A stretch of 5,947 nucleotides of DNA. Origin: Candidatus Auribacterota bacterium. Its GTDB lineage: Bacteria; Auribacterota; JAFGBW01. How positions within the stretch are numbered: the stretch's first letter is position 1; every line of letters begins with the position of its first letter. The notes beneath the pieces were generated by a model, which saw nothing but the letters and a program-made list of their open reading frames with translations, made no database searches and had not been told where the DNA came from. Positions 5,445 to 5,947 of the stretch are shown one piece after another. The position numbers and the translations under genes are program-made. Location of the stretch: NCBI GenBank assembly GCA_016932965.1, contig JAFGBW010000267.1, forward strand, positions 1-5,947, in the 5' to 3' direction.

Positions 5445-5947
5445 AATCCGTGATATCCTAACCTGTTTTGGACCCGTGCCGGTCGTCTTGTCTGTTTTCT
5501 GGACCGCAGCCTGTCTTTCCGCCAAGCCTGTTGAACGCACCGAACCCAGATACCAGGACACGGAATATCTCATGAGGCAGACCAGGCTTTCCAACGATAA
5601 AAATGAGAGGCAGCTGTATACTTCAGACAGGGACCGGGGTTATTCAGCCGCCTCGTATCAGGAGCTGAACCGCCGGATTCCGCAGGAGCAAAGCGCCAAT
5701 GTCCGTCAGGTGGTAACGGCTGTACAGCAGCAAGAGCAGCGTGAGATTCAGAGTGTGGCACTGCGCTATATCAAAAAAGTAAAAGATGCCATGACCCAGG
5801 AGAATGTTGAGGCACAGCTCCGTCAGCGTTATGAATCGGTCAATCAGGTCATCGACTTGCAGAGACAGGTCAATAACAACCGGATTGATGTTCAGCAGGC
5901 GGAAATCAGAAAGATAGAAGAGTCTCCGGAGTTTCGAACGGCCCGCA
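5437..5947 (+). CDS. exported Gln-rich helical protein, 3' end outside window
   Basis: An open frame from ATG at 5437 to the right edge, 170 codons without a stop. The ATG overlaps the previous gene's stop by 8 bases (ATGAATAG), which indicates translational coupling. Residues 1-29 look like a signal peptide: MNRIRD, then the hydrophobic VPVVLSVFWTAACLSA. Cutting after LSA is possible; TAAC around Cys26 is a poor lipobox, so a lipoprotein is less likely. After a polar stretch (30-75) the sequence becomes strongly helical and Gln/Arg/Glu-rich (e.g. VVTAVQQQEQREIQ, residues 92-105; VIDLQRQVNNNRI, 138-150), consistent with coiled coil. No known family is recognised. As the third exported product of the CsgG-FN3 operon it may be a partner or cargo of the two upstream proteins. 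G+C and codon use look like those of the gene before it. Confidence 0.75.
   Translation, partial: MNRIRDILTCFGPVPVVLSVFWTAACLSAKPVERTEPRYQDTEYLMRQTRLSNDKNERQLYTSDRDRGYSAASYQELNRRIPQEQSANVRQVVTAVQQQEQREIQSVALRYIKKVKDAMTQENVEAQLRQRYESVNQVIDLQRQVNNNRIDVQQAEIRKIEESPEFRTAR

Noticed and set aside
2543-5947. A curli secretion locus
   Set aside because: Only the CsgG-like domain resembles curli machinery. It lacks a lipobox Cys and the long membrane hairpins, and no curlin repeats or CsgE/F-like genes are seen.

Overview
The window looks like chromosomal DNA of a Gram-negative (diderm) bacterium of moderate G+C content. Four of the seven genes encode proteins with N-terminal export signals, and two of these carry folds related to CsgG/FlgT-type envelope proteins. 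Nothing fixes the taxonomy. The mix of short intergenic hairpins, TPR proteins and a CsgG-FN3 fusion would suit an uncultured deep-branching diderm, but that is a guess.

Layout: (1) Bases 1-919, plus strand: the C-terminal end of an ABC/AAA-type ATPase, then a complete class I SAM-dependent methyltransferase 8 bases later. (2) Bases 920-1004: a convergent gap with two small hairpins, possibly a dispersed repeat. (3) Bases 1005-2227, minus strand: a tightly packed operon read gpx -> dodecin -> exported TPR protein. It joins a two-cysteine glutathione-peroxidase-like thiol peroxidase, a flavin-binding dodecin whose flavin-stacking Trp is replaced by Phe, and a small secreted TPR protein whose ATG directly abuts the dodecin stop codon. 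(4) Bases 2228-2521: a divergent intergenic region with several inverted repeats, a weak candidate promoter for the minus operon and a good extended -10 promoter for the plus operon. (5) Bases 2543-5947, plus strand: an operon of three exported proteins that runs off the right edge. It encodes a CsgG-like domain fused to five fibronectin type III repeats, a second protein whose N-terminal half appears to share the CsgG-like fold and which has an extra C-terminal alpha/beta domain, and a Gln-rich helical protein whose start codon overlaps the previous stop.

The plus operon is the most interesting part. Two different CsgG-fold proteins and a helical secreted partner, with no curlin subunit or other csg gene in view, suggest a periplasmic or outer-membrane-associated assembly rather than a curli secretion channel. 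The loops that form the membrane barrel in E. coli CsgG seem too short here. The minus operon looks like a redox/flavin stress module. No RNA genes, CRISPR arrays, insertion sequences or convincing intrinsic terminators were seen.
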